Shown: positions 8,121 to 15,568 of the stretch, one piece after another
Numbering within the stretch: the stretch's first letter is position 1
Layout of the letters: each line of letters starts with the position of its first letter
The notes under the pieces: generated by a model
Seen by the model: only the letters and a program-made list of their open reading frames with translations
Database searches by the model: none
Told to the model about the DNA's origin: nothing
Translations under genes and position numbers: made by a program
Assembly: GCF_014050145.1 (NCBI RefSeq)
Contig: NZ_JACFYF010000001.1
Span: forward strand, 558,001 to 622,000
DNA: 64,000 bases
Direction: 5' to 3'
Origin: Vibrio marinisediminis
GTDB taxonomy: Bacteria; Pseudomonadota; Gammaproteobacteria; Enterobacterales; Vibrionaceae

Positions 8121-8132
8121 TTAATATGTTAA
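8121..8132. promoter_or_regulatory. Candidate HpaR operator (TRAP side, distal)
   Basis: TTAATATGTTAA lies 64 bases from the first copy, close to six helical turns. It shares the flanking ACTTAATAT and TTA bases with that copy, over 18 positions with two differences. Confidence 0.5.
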
Positions 8133-8221
8133 TTAGATCAATGATTGGCAATTAATTTCACTAATTCCTCGCAGTTTTCATGGTTTTTACTATCTAAAAG
8201 CTCACTAGATAGGCTTATTTT

Positions 8222-8237
8222 GGTGATTATTGTCACG
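8222..8237. promoter_or_regulatory. Possible CRP site between the TRAP and hpaH promoters
   Basis: GGTGA-TTATTG-TCACG matches the TGTGA-N6-TCACA consensus with one mismatch in each half. Catabolite control of hpa genes is known in enterobacteria. The match is imperfect, so this is tentative. Confidence 0.3.
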
Positions 8238-8344
8238 TTGTTTGTGTAACCATCCGAATTGCCTTTCATATAAAAAGCTATTTGTTTATTTATCTATTTG
8301 TTTAATAAGGCTAATTTTGCTTATTTTGCAAAACTGGACAATAG

Positions 8345-8356
8345 TTAACATATTAA
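8345..8356. promoter_or_regulatory. Candidate HpaR operator (hpaH side, distal)
   Basis: TTAACATATTAA lies 114 bases before the hpaH start. The 15-base string ATAGTTAACATATTA around it also occurs at 17994-18008 in the hpaA-hpaB gap. Confidence 0.6.
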
Positions 8357-8365
8357 ATAAAGTAT

Positions 8366-8377
8366 TTAACATATTAA
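8366..8377. promoter_or_regulatory. Candidate HpaR operator (hpaH side, proximal)
   Basis: A second identical TTAACATATTAA lies exactly 21 bases after the first. Two helical turns would place both sites on one DNA face. Confidence 0.6.
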
Positions 8378-8469
8378 TTAAATGTTGCGAGAGACAGCTC
8401 AGATTAGAGCGCCATAAATAAAGCAAAAATAGCTCGCGTCATGTCGGTACAAAACAAAAGGAATACATA

Positions 8470-9273
8470 ATGCTAACAAAGGAACAGTTGCAGAATGCCG
8501 CTGAAAGGCTGTACCACGCAGAGAAACAGCGCGAGCAAATCTCCGCTTTAACTCTGGAATTTCCAGAAATGACTATGGATGACGCCTATAAGATCCAGAG
8601 TGAGTGGGTAGGGCGTAAAGTTAGCGAAGGTGCTGAAGTAAAAGGTTACAAGATAGGGTTAACTTCACGAGCGATGCAAATGGCCGTCAATATTGATCAG
8701 CCAGACTATGGCGTATTACTTGATGAGATGTTTTTCCCTGATGGCGCACAGATCAAAGCGGATGATTTTCTAGACCCAAGAATTGAAGTTGAATTGGCAT
8801 TTGTACTAAAAGATAAACTAGAAGGTGACAATGTCACTATTTTTGACGTGCTTAACGCAACAGATTACGTTATCCCTGCGCTAGAGTTGATTGCGGCGCG
8901 TTGTCACCGTACTGATCCAACGACCGGTTATACACGCAAAGTGTATGACACCATTGCCGATAACGCGGCGAATGGCGGCATCATTCTTGGTGGACGCCCA
9001 ATCAAACCGACCGAAATGGATCTGCGTTGGGCTGGGGCGATGCTCTACCTCAACGGTCAAATTGAAGAGACGGGTTTAGCCGCGGGCGTATTAGGGCACC
9101 CTGCCAACGGGATTTGCTGGGTATGTAAACGCTTTGCCCCGCATGGTGTTTCTTTAGAGCCGGGGCAGGTGATCCTTGCCGGCTCCTTTACTCGCCCTGT
9201 CGCCGTGAAAGCAGGCGATACGATTCACGCTGATTTTGGGCCACTGGGTGGCGTTTCGGTTAATTTCGTCTAG
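8470..9273 (+). CDS. hpaH: HpaH, 2-oxohept-3-ene-1,7-dioate hydratase
   Basis: A 267-residue protein, the same length as E. coli HpaH, of the fumarylacetoacetase-like fold. It adds water to 2-oxohept-3-ene-1,7-dioate to give 4-hydroxy-2-oxoheptanedioate. Visible hallmarks are KGYKIGLTSRAMQ (residues 58-70), the metal-binding acid pair in PRIEVELAFVL (about 98-108), ATDYVIPALELIAAR, and DNAANGGIILGGRPIKP. It opens the operon hpaH-I-G1-G2-E-F, and HpaI follows after 6 bases, consistent with sequential reactions. An AAAGGAA ribosome site precedes the ATG. Tandem candidate HpaR operators sit about 100 bases upstream. Confidence 0.93.
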   Translation: MLTKEQLQNAAERLYHAEKQREQISALTLEFPEMTMDDAYKIQSEWVGRKVSEGAEVKGYKIGLTSRAMQMAVNIDQPDYGVLLDEMFFPDGAQIKADDFLDPRIEVELAFVLKDKLEGDNVTIFDVLNATDYVIPALELIAARCHRTDPTTGYTRKVYDTIADNAANGGIILGGRPIKPTEMDLRWAGAMLYLNGQIEETGLAAGVLGHPANGICWVCKRFAPHGVSLEPGQVILAGSFTRPVAVKAGDTIHADFGPLGGVSVNFV

Positions 9274-9282
9274 GGGAAAGTG

Positions 9283-10086
9283 ATGCTACCAATCAATCAA
9301 TTTAAACAACAGCTCAACCAACCCGCGCCGCTTTGGGGACTGTGGTTAGGGCTGCCCGATACCAGCTGCGCAGAAATCTGCGGTAGTGCCGGTTTTGACT
9401 GGGTGCTTATTGATGGCGAGCATGCCTCGTTTGATCTCACCAGTATTAAGCTTCATCTTCAAGCGCTCGCTGCCCATTCGGCTTCGCCTATTGTACGAGC
9501 TGAAGAAGCGAATCCGACCTTAATTAAACGCCTATTGGATATCGGTGCCCAAACTTTGTTGCTGCCGATGATCAATACCCAGCAAGAAGCCGAGTTGGCG
9601 GTACAAGCGGCTTTTTATCCGCCGATTGGTCAACGTGGTATCGGTGCTGCTTTAGCACGCGCATCACAGTGGAACAGAATTCCGCAATATCTACAGCGTG
9701 CCAATGAAGAGGTGTGCGTACTGGTGCAAGTTGAAACTAAGCAGGCGATTGAAAACATCGAACAAATCGCGTCGGTAGAAGGTATTGATGGCATTTTTAT
9801 TGGTCCGTCGGATCTGTCTGGATCAATGGGACATATCGGTAATCCTTCACACCCAGAGGTTGTTGCGGCGATCGACCACGCGATTGATGTCATTCAAGCA
9901 TCAGGTAAAGCGGCGGGCATTTTAAGTTTGGATCCGCAACAAGCGCAGCAGTACGCCAAGCGTGGGGTGAAATTTATAGGTGCCGGAGTGGATACCTTGC
10001 TACTTAGAGCCGGGGCGGAGTTGTTAGCCAATCAGCTAAAACAACCGCAAGCCGAGCCAGCGAAATTCGTTGATAACGTTTATTAA
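9283..10086 (+). CDS. hpaI: HpaI, 4-hydroxy-2-oxoheptanedioate aldolase
   Basis: A 267-residue class II aldolase of the HpcH/HpaI family. It cleaves 4-hydroxy-2-oxoheptane-1,7-dioate into pyruvate and succinic semialdehyde. Signature regions are LWLGLPDTSCAEICGSAGF, the base-containing LIDGEHASFD, the metal Glu in VLVQVETKQAI, and the Asp in GIFIGPSDLSGSMG. A GTG one codon earlier is possible, but the ATG at 9283 has better spacing to the GGGAAAG element. It lies directly after hpaH. The final residues (KQPQAEPAKFVDNVY) are a polar tail outside the conserved barrel. Confidence 0.93.
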   Translation: MLPINQFKQQLNQPAPLWGLWLGLPDTSCAEICGSAGFDWVLIDGEHASFDLTSIKLHLQALAAHSASPIVRAEEANPTLIKRLLDIGAQTLLLPMINTQQEAELAVQAAFYPPIGQRGIGAALARASQWNRIPQYLQRANEEVCVLVQVETKQAIENIEQIASVEGIDGIFIGPSDLSGSMGHIGNPSHPEVVAAIDHAIDVIQASGKAAGILSLDPQQAQQYAKRGVKFIGAGVDTLLLRAGAELLANQLKQPQAEPAKFVDNVY

Positions 10087-10119
10087 ATTCAATTAACTAC
10101 TGATAAGTAGAGAGTAAAA

Positions 10120-10767
10120 ATGAATACACAACTACAAGGAAAAGTGGTGTGCGTAGCACTGAATGATTCGCAGCAACTTGACGCGATGCAGTCTACTTTT
10201 GAACAGGCACCATATAAAGCGATGCCAACTCAACCGGTACTCTATTTCAAGCCGCACAATACTTGGAACCATACTCAGGCTGCTATCGCCTATCCAACAG
10301 ATGATGAACTTGTTGTCGGTGCCAGTGTTGCCTTGGTTATTGGTCAACAGTGCTGCCGCGTGAATGCAGCAAGCGCAATGGACTATGTGGCGGGGGTTGC
10401 GCTACTGCACGACTTTTCGCTACCTGAGAACAGCTACTACCGCCCAGATATCAAAGGTAAGTGCCTTGATAACTCTGCCACGCTCAGTGACGCGGTGATG
10501 GTGTCTGATATTGGTCAATTGCAGCAACACACCTTACAAACGTTTGTTAATGACCGACTAGCGCAATCTCTGCCATTAGCAAACCTTCAACGCTCTGCCG
10601 AGCAACTTATTGGAAGCATTTCACACATTATGACCTTAGAACCAGGTGATGTGATTGCGATCGGTTTTGCTGGGGAACGTACCCCGCTATCACAGGGTGA
10701 TGAAGTTCGCTCTCAATTGGGTGAATCAATCAAACTGCACAATAACGTTGAAGGAGCAACCGCATGA
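10120..10767 (+). CDS. hpaG1: HpaG1, N-terminal-type half of the HPA decarboxylase/isomerase
   Basis: A 215-residue fumarylacetoacetase-fold protein matching the N-terminal half of bifunctional HpaG/HpcE. That enzyme decarboxylates 5-oxopent-3-ene-1,2,5-tricarboxylate and isomerises the product. Recognisable regions are PVLYFKPHNTWN, YVAGVALLHDFSLPENSYYRPDIKG and the C-terminal LEPGDVIAIGFAGERTPL. In E. coli the two halves are one protein of about 430 residues; here they are separate genes overlapping by 4 bases, as in Pseudomonas-type HpaG1/HpaG2. Where HpaG2 has the metal-binding Glu-x-Glu (YECELVAVIG), this protein reads GASVALVIG, so the acid pair is absent. It probably works as a complex with HpaG2. 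Confidence 0.85.
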   Translation: MNTQLQGKVVCVALNDSQQLDAMQSTFEQAPYKAMPTQPVLYFKPHNTWNHTQAAIAYPTDDELVVGASVALVIGQQCCRVNAASAMDYVAGVALLHDFSLPENSYYRPDIKGKCLDNSATLSDAVMVSDIGQLQQHTLQTFVNDRLAQSLPLANLQRSAEQLIGSISHIMTLEPGDVIAIGFAGERTPLSQGDEVRSQLGESIKLHNNVEGATA

Positions 10768-11531
10768 AACGCGCACGTATTGAATACATGGGAGATGTGT
10801 TGTCCGTTGTTATTAACGATGGTGGCAATGCGCTAACACAAGATAATCAAGAGATCCCTCAAGGGCAATTTACTTGGCTATCTCCAATCGAAAACCCAGG
10901 CACCATTTTCGCTTTGGGTTTGAACTATGCGGATCATGCTTCAGAGCTGGCGTTTGAGCCACCCAAAGAGCCATTGGTTTTCCTAAAAGGTGGTAATACC
11001 TTAACCGCTCATCAGCAGCCTTCTTACCGCCCCGATGATATTGAGTTTATGCACTATGAGTGCGAGCTGGTAGCGGTGATTGGCAAAGAAGCTAAGAACA
11101 TCAAACGTGAACAAGCTCTTGAGTATGTCGACGGCTTTACCATCTGTAATGACTACGCGATTCGCGACTACTTAGAGAACTATTACCGTCCAAACCTACG
11201 CGTGAAAAGCCGAGATTCACTGTGCCCAATTGGTCCTTGGATTGTCGATACCGCTGATATTAAAGAACTCGATAACCTCAAGCTGACCACCCATGTTAAT
11301 GGCGAGCTAACTCAAGAAGGCAATACGTCAGACATGATTTTTGATGTGCCATTTTTGATTGAGTATCTCAGCAGTTTCATGACACTTAAACCGGGTGATT
11401 TGATCGCGACAGGCACACCAAAAGGGCTGAAAGACATTCACCCGGGTGATGTGGTTCGCTGCTCAATTGAAGGTATTGGTAGCTTGGAAAATCCAGTGTT
11501 ATCAGAAAATGATTTTTACGCGCGTCGCTAA
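10764..11531 (+). CDS. hpaG2: HpaG2, catalytic half of the HPA decarboxylase/isomerase
   Basis: A 255-residue fumarylacetoacetase-family protein matching the C-terminal half of HpaG/HpcE. Features are FALGLNYADHASEL, FLKGGNTLTAH, the metal pair in HYECELVAVIGKEAKN, DGFTICNDYAIRDY, KSRDSLCPIGPWIV and KPGDLIATGTPKGL, all classical for the family. It is predicted to carry out decarboxylation of 5-oxopent-3-ene-1,2,5-tricarboxylate and isomerisation to the HpaH substrate. The ATG overlaps the hpaG1 stop (ATGA), so the subunits should be made in equal amounts. The hpaE gene follows after 23 bases. Confidence 0.92.
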   Translation: MKRARIEYMGDVLSVVINDGGNALTQDNQEIPQGQFTWLSPIENPGTIFALGLNYADHASELAFEPPKEPLVFLKGGNTLTAHQQPSYRPDDIEFMHYECELVAVIGKEAKNIKREQALEYVDGFTICNDYAIRDYLENYYRPNLRVKSRDSLCPIGPWIVDTADIKELDNLKLTTHVNGELTQEGNTSDMIFDVPFLIEYLSSFMTLKPGDLIATGTPKGLKDIHPGDVVRCSIEGIGSLENPVLSENDFYARR

Positions 11532-11554
11532 ATCAGCATTAGAAGGAAATGATC

Positions 11555-13075
11555 ATGGCTCAACAGTTAGAACTGAATCAAAAAACCGCAGAGCAGTATT
11601 TGGCACGCTTTCGCGACAACACTTTAGGTCACTATATTAATGGTGAGTGGACGCTTGGCTCACAAGGTGAGACGTTCGAAAACCTGACGCCGACGGACAA
11701 TACCTCTCTGGGTCAGGTGGTCAAAGCCTCAGTGGCAGACGTTGATGCTGCCTGTAATGCCGCGCAAAACGCTTTCCAAGCTTGGGCGGATATTTCCGGT
11801 GCAGAGCGTAAGAAAATTCTGCATAAATTAGCGGATAAGATTGAAGCGCGCGCAGAAGAAATTGCGTTAGTTGAGTCGATGGATTGTGGTCAGCCACTGC
11901 GTTTTATGCGTCAAGCTGCGATCCGTGGTGCAGCGAACTTCCGTTTTTTTGCTGATAAGTCACCAGAAGCGAAAAATGGCTTGTCACTGCATCAAGATAC
12001 TCACACTAACTACACCATTCGTACACCGATTGGTCCGGTTGGGGTTATCACACCATGGAATACCCCCTTCATGCTTTCAACATGGAAGATTGCCCCTGCT
12101 TTGGCTGCGGGCTGTACCGTGGTGCACAAACCTGCTGAATTTAGCCCATTAACTGCGGCTATTTTGGCGGAATGTGCAGAAGAAGCTGGGTTGCCTAATG
12201 GCGTGTGGAACATGGTCAATGGTTTTGGCGAAGTGGCCGGTAAAGCGCTGACCGAGCACAAAGCGATTAAAGCGGTCGCGTTTGTTGGTGAGACGGTGAC
12301 AGGCTCTATGATCCAAGCGCAAGGCGCACCAACTCTGAAACGTGTTCACTTTGAATTGGGCGGTAAAAACCCAGTAATCGTATTTGATGATGCGGACTTT
12401 GAGCGCGCGTTGGATGCCGTGGTGTTTATGATTTACAGCTTAAATGGTCAACGTTGCACCAGCTCAAGCCGCTTGCTGATCCAAAATGGTATCAAGCCTA
12501 AGTTTATCGAAGCGTTAAAGCAGCGTGTTGAATCATTACAAGTTGGTCATCCATTGGATCCAGAGACTGAAGTGGGACCGCTGGTACATCAATCGCACTA
12601 CAACAAGGTATTAAGCTACATGACTGCGGCACAAGAAGATGGTGCGACCATCGCCGTTGGTGGTAGAGCATTGCCTGAGAAAGGTAATGGTAACTACCTA
12701 ACGCCAACCCTGTTTACTGACGCAGATAACACCATGCGCGTCGCTCGTGAAGAGATCTTTGGTCCTGTGCTGACTTGTATTGGCTTTGACAGTGAAGAAG
12801 AGGCGCTAGAAATCGCTAACGATACAGAGTATGGCTTATCTGGTTACATTTGGACTTCAAATACCGGGCGTGCAATGCGCATGGCAACCAAAGTGGAAGC
12901 GGGGATGATCTGGGTGAATTCCGAAAATAACCGTAATCTACCTTCGCCGTTTGGTGGGATGAAAATGTCGGGTGTTGGCCGTGATGGTGGTGATTGGAGC
13001 TTTGATTTCTATATGGAAACGAAGAACGTTTGTATTGCTCATGACATTCACCAAGTCCCGAGTCTCGGTAAGTAA
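11555..13075 (+). CDS. hpaE: HpaE, 5-carboxymethyl-2-hydroxymuconate semialdehyde dehydrogenase
   Basis: A 506-residue NAD-dependent aldehyde dehydrogenase. It oxidises the ring-cleavage product 5-carboxymethyl-2-hydroxymuconate semialdehyde to the dicarboxylic acid. It has the family core: GVITPWNTPFMLSTWKIAPAL (Rossmann entry), the general base Glu267 in FELGGKNPV and the nucleophile Cys301 in NGQRCTSSSRLL. The C-terminus has FGGMKMSGVGRDGGDWSF. Of two in-frame ATGs, the second (11555) has the correct 8-base spacing to AGAAGG, so I start there. It is fifth in the hpaH operon. The length agrees with HpaE proteins (about 487-500). Confidence 0.93.
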   Translation: MAQQLELNQKTAEQYLARFRDNTLGHYINGEWTLGSQGETFENLTPTDNTSLGQVVKASVADVDAACNAAQNAFQAWADISGAERKKILHKLADKIEARAEEIALVESMDCGQPLRFMRQAAIRGAANFRFFADKSPEAKNGLSLHQDTHTNYTIRTPIGPVGVITPWNTPFMLSTWKIAPALAAGCTVVHKPAEFSPLTAAILAECAEEAGLPNGVWNMVNGFGEVAGKALTEHKAIKAVAFVGETVTGSMIQAQGAPTLKRVHFELGGKNPVIVFDDADFERALDAVVFMIYSLNGQRCTSSSRLLIQNGIKPKFIEALKQRVESLQVGHPLDPETEVGPLVHQSHYNKVLSYMTAAQEDGATIAVGGRALPEKGNGNYLTPTLFTDADNTMRVAREEIFGPVLTCIGFDSEEEALEIANDTEYGLSGYIWTSNTGRAMRMATKVEAGMIWVNSENNRNLPSPFGGMKMSGVGRDGGDWSFDFYMETKNVCIAHDIHQVPSLGK

Positions 13076-13130
13076 TAGCGTTAGACAATCACATTGATAT
13101 CTACTCACTACGATACGGGTAGAGGAACAA

Positions 13131-13156
13131 TTCGGGCTCGTAGTCTTGAGCCCGAA
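13131..13156 (+). other. Stem-loop directly before the hpaF ribosome site
   Basis: TTCGGGCTC, an 8-base loop and GAGCCCGAA form a perfect 9-base stem ending at 13156. The AAGGAG Shine-Dalgarno of hpaF starts immediately after it. No T-run follows, so it is not a standard terminator. A role in mRNA stability or hpaF expression is an inference. Confidence 0.6.
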
Positions 13157-13169
13157 AAGGAGCCAAACC

Positions 13170-13568
13170 ATGCCACATTTTATTATGGAATACTCACCTA
13201 ACGTCGAGTCTGACGTAGACATTCCAGCATTGATGCAAGTGATCCATCGCGAAGCGATCGCCACTGGCGTGTTCCCTAAAGGGGGGATTCGTACTCGCGC
13301 AGTCAAGTGTGATTACTACCTAGTCGCTGATGAAGATCCGGATAACCGCTTTATTCACCTGACCGCTAAAGTCGGTGTGGGGCGAGATATGGATACGCTT
13401 AAACAAGCTGCGCAACGGGTATTTGATGTCTATTGTGAATTTCTCAAGCCAACGTTTGAAAAACACTATCTAAGCATTGGCTTTGAGATGATCGAGCTTC
13501 ATCCGCAATTGAATTTTAAGAAAAACAATATTCATCAAAAGCTGGCGCAACAAGCGTCGGGTTCATAG
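13170..13568 (+). CDS. hpaF: HpaF, 5-carboxymethyl-2-hydroxymuconate delta-isomerase
   Basis: A 132-residue cytoplasmic protein of the CHMI/4-oxalocrotonate tautomerase superfamily. It isomerises 5-carboxymethyl-2-hydroxymuconate to the 2-oxo form before decarboxylation. I chose ATG CCA at 13170, so that removal of Met exposes the catalytic Pro1 (PHFIMEYSPNV). AAGGAG with proper spacing supports it. An upstream in-frame start at 13146 would bury this proline. Other family features are GGIRTRAVKCDYY, a substrate-binding arginine region, and FIHLTAKVGVGRD. It is last of the pathway enzymes in the hpaH operon. Confidence 0.92.
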   Translation: MPHFIMEYSPNVESDVDIPALMQVIHREAIATGVFPKGGIRTRAVKCDYYLVADEDPDNRFIHLTAKVGVGRDMDTLKQAAQRVFDVYCEFLKPTFEKHYLSIGFEMIELHPQLNFKKNNIHQKLAQQASGS

Positions 13569-13610
13569 CAGTATTTGTGATGTTATTTGTCGCTCATAAG
13601 AGGAACGCAG

Positions 13611-14573
13611 ATGTCGGTTGATCAGCTTAGCTATGTCGTCATGACCATATTGCCAGTATTTCTAGTGATTGGTGTTGGCTACCTTGCGTTTAAGCGTCAA
13701 ATCATCCCGCAAAATGGACATAAAGCTCTGGCGGCGTTTGTGTTTAATTTTGGTCTGCCAGCAGCCATTTTTAGTGCACTGAGCAGTAAATCTCTCAATG
13801 AAATTTGGCATGCGGATTACGTGATAGCGTATGCCTTGGGCTCTCTGATCGCATTTGCGCTGGTGGCGCTCTATGCGATGCTGAAGCTGAAAAAAACCGC
13901 CGCGCATGCGACGATTTTAGGTCTGGGTGGCAGCTTTTCCAACAGTTTACTGATTGGATTTCCAATCATTTACTTTCTGTTTGGCAACAAAGCCTTGATC
14001 CCATTTTCACTGACATTGGTGGTGGAGAACTTGATCATGCTTCCGCTATTGCTAACGCTAGCGGATGTCTCAAATCGTCAAACCCACATTAATGTCTGGG
14101 CCAAGTTGACTGAGACACTAGGTAACTTAACCAAAAACCCGATTGTCTTGTCGATAGTGCTGGGGATGGCATGTTCTGGTTTGGGTATCACCACCCCCGA
14201 TACCGCAACGCGTATTATCGATATGCTGGCTAGCACAGTCACGGGTGTAGCGCTGTTTACCATTGGTGGCGGATTAGTTGGGGTTAAGTTATCTGGTATG
14301 CGGCAAGAAATTAGCTTGGTGATGCTGTCTAAATTATTGCTGCACCCGCTGATGGTTTTATTGCTGATGCTGGGCTGGTTTGAATTGGACCCAACCATGA
14401 GCGCGGTGGCGGTGATTTTAGCCAGTATGCCGATGTTTGGTGTGTATGCGGTGATAGGTCAGAAATACGATCTTGGCGCTATGTGCGCTGCGGTTTTGTT
14501 GCCGACCACGATAATTGCCATGTTGACCGTAAGCTTAGTGACAACCTTAACACTGATGATATTTAGCCACTGA
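13611..14573 (+). CDS. AEC-family transporter (auxin efflux carrier superfamily)
   Basis: A 320-residue inner-membrane protein with ten predicted helices in two five-helix halves. Family marks are VFLVIGVGYLAFKRQIIP at the N-terminus, FVFNFGLPAAIFSAL, GGSFSNSLLIGFPI and a C-terminal ASMPMFGVYAVIGQKY. AEC proteins move organic acids or related anions. The position between hpaF and hpaD suggests transport of an aromatic or organic-acid intermediate of the HPA pathway, in import or export. A GAGG element precedes the ATG at 13611. A TTG 24 bases earlier is unlikely to be the start. Substrate and direction cannot be read from the sequence. Confidence 0.85.
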   Translation: MSVDQLSYVVMTILPVFLVIGVGYLAFKRQIIPQNGHKALAAFVFNFGLPAAIFSALSSKSLNEIWHADYVIAYALGSLIAFALVALYAMLKLKKTAAHATILGLGGSFSNSLLIGFPIIYFLFGNKALIPFSLTLVVENLIMLPLLLTLADVSNRQTHINVWAKLTETLGNLTKNPIVLSIVLGMACSGLGITTPDTATRIIDMLASTVTGVALFTIGGGLVGVKLSGMRQEISLVMLSKLLLHPLMVLLLMLGWFELDPTMSAVAVILASMPMFGVYAVIGQKYDLGAMCAAVLLPTTIIAMLTVSLVTTLTLMIFSH

Positions 14574-14707
14574 TTCAATCTTTGCAAGCAAAGTGAGTAA
14601 TTACTAACCAATAACCATGCATTCAAGCAATAACATAGCTTCAAGGACAAAATTAGCCTCTAGGAAGCAACACAAAATAAGAATGCAGAACTCAAAAGGA
14701 AATGAAA

Positions 14708-15565
14708 ATGGGTAAACTTTGTATCGCAGCAAAAATTACGCATGTCCCGACTATGATCATGTCACAGCAGCCTGGGCGTTTATTTGGCTGTCGACAAGCC
14801 GCGATTGATGGACACAAAGAAATCGCCAAGATGGCGAAAGAGATGGACGTCGATACTATTATCGTTCTAGATACTCATTGGCTGGTCAATGCTGGTTATC
14901 ACGTTAACTCAAACGATGAGTTTAGCGGTAATTACACCAGTCACGAGTTCCCACATTTTATTCAAAATCTAGAATACCAATATACGGGTAATCGCGCTGT
15001 GGGTGATTTGATTGCAGAAAAAGCCACAGAGAAGGGGGTATTTACTCTCTCGCACCAAGTGGACTCTCTTGATCTTGAATATGGCACCTTAGTACCAATG
15101 CGATTTATGAATGAAGATCGACACTTCAAAGTAGTGTCAGTTGCGGCTTGGTGTACGGTTCATAGCATTGAATCATCGCGTATTCTTGGTCAAGCGATCC
15201 GTGAAGCGGTTGAGCAGAGTGATAGCCGTGTGATGCTGTTGGCATCGGGATCGTTATCGCACCGTATTTGGGATAATGATGAGTATGAAGCCAACAATGG
15301 CACGTTCACTATTTCAAAAGAGTTCAACCGTCAGGTTGATCTACGAGTGCTTGAACTGTGGAAAAATCGTGATTACAAAACATTCCTTGAAATGTTGCCA
15401 GATTATGCCGCGCTGTGTTCAGGGGAAGGTGGCATGCACGATACTGCAATGCTGTTCGGTGCATTAGGTTGGGATGAGTACCAAGGTGAGAGCACTGTGG
15501 TAACCGAATACTTCCCAAGCTCAGGTACTGGGCAAGTAAACGTGGTTTTTGAAGTTACGGAGTAA
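14708..15565 (+). CDS. hpaD: HpaD, homoprotocatechuate 2,3-dioxygenase (LigB-type extradiol)
   Basis: A 285-residue non-heme iron extradiol dioxygenase of the LigB superfamily. It opens the ring of 3,4-dihydroxyphenylacetate between C2 and C3. It closely follows E. coli HpaD in layout: GKLCIAAKITHVPTM (first iron His), GCRQAAIDGHKEI (second His), VLDTHWLVNAGYHV, the LEYGTLVPMRFMN motif (iron Glu region), LLASGSLSHR and EYFPSSGTGQVN. Two in-frame ATGs are present; the second (14708) has 8-base spacing from AAAGGA and gives the standard N-terminus MGKL. It forms a unit with the following dehydrogenase (3 bases apart). Confidence 0.93.
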   Translation: MGKLCIAAKITHVPTMIMSQQPGRLFGCRQAAIDGHKEIAKMAKEMDVDTIIVLDTHWLVNAGYHVNSNDEFSGNYTSHEFPHFIQNLEYQYTGNRAVGDLIAEKATEKGVFTLSHQVDSLDLEYGTLVPMRFMNEDRHFKVVSVAAWCTVHSIESSRILGQAIREAVEQSDSRVMLLASGSLSHRIWDNDEYEANNGTFTISKEFNRQVDLRVLELWKNRDYKTFLEMLPDYAALCSGEGGMHDTAMLFGALGWDEYQGESTVVTEYFPSSGTGQVNVVFEVTE

Positions 15566-15568
15566 AGT

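Larger units (their letters stand above)
7991..8469. promoter_or_regulatory. Divergent control region of the TRAP operon and hpaH operon
   Basis: This 479-base gap is strongly AT-rich. It contains two pairs of TTAA-N4-TTAA palindromes, one pair near each gene, and a possible CRP-like site in the middle. A short open frame at 8230-8421 has low-complexity, unrecognisable content, so I do not treat it as a gene. Confidence 0.75.

Noticed and set aside
8230-8421. A 63-codon open frame in the hpa divergent gap
   Set aside because: It has AT-rich, Leu/Ile/Asn-rich low-complexity content, no ribosome site, and overlaps the candidate operators.
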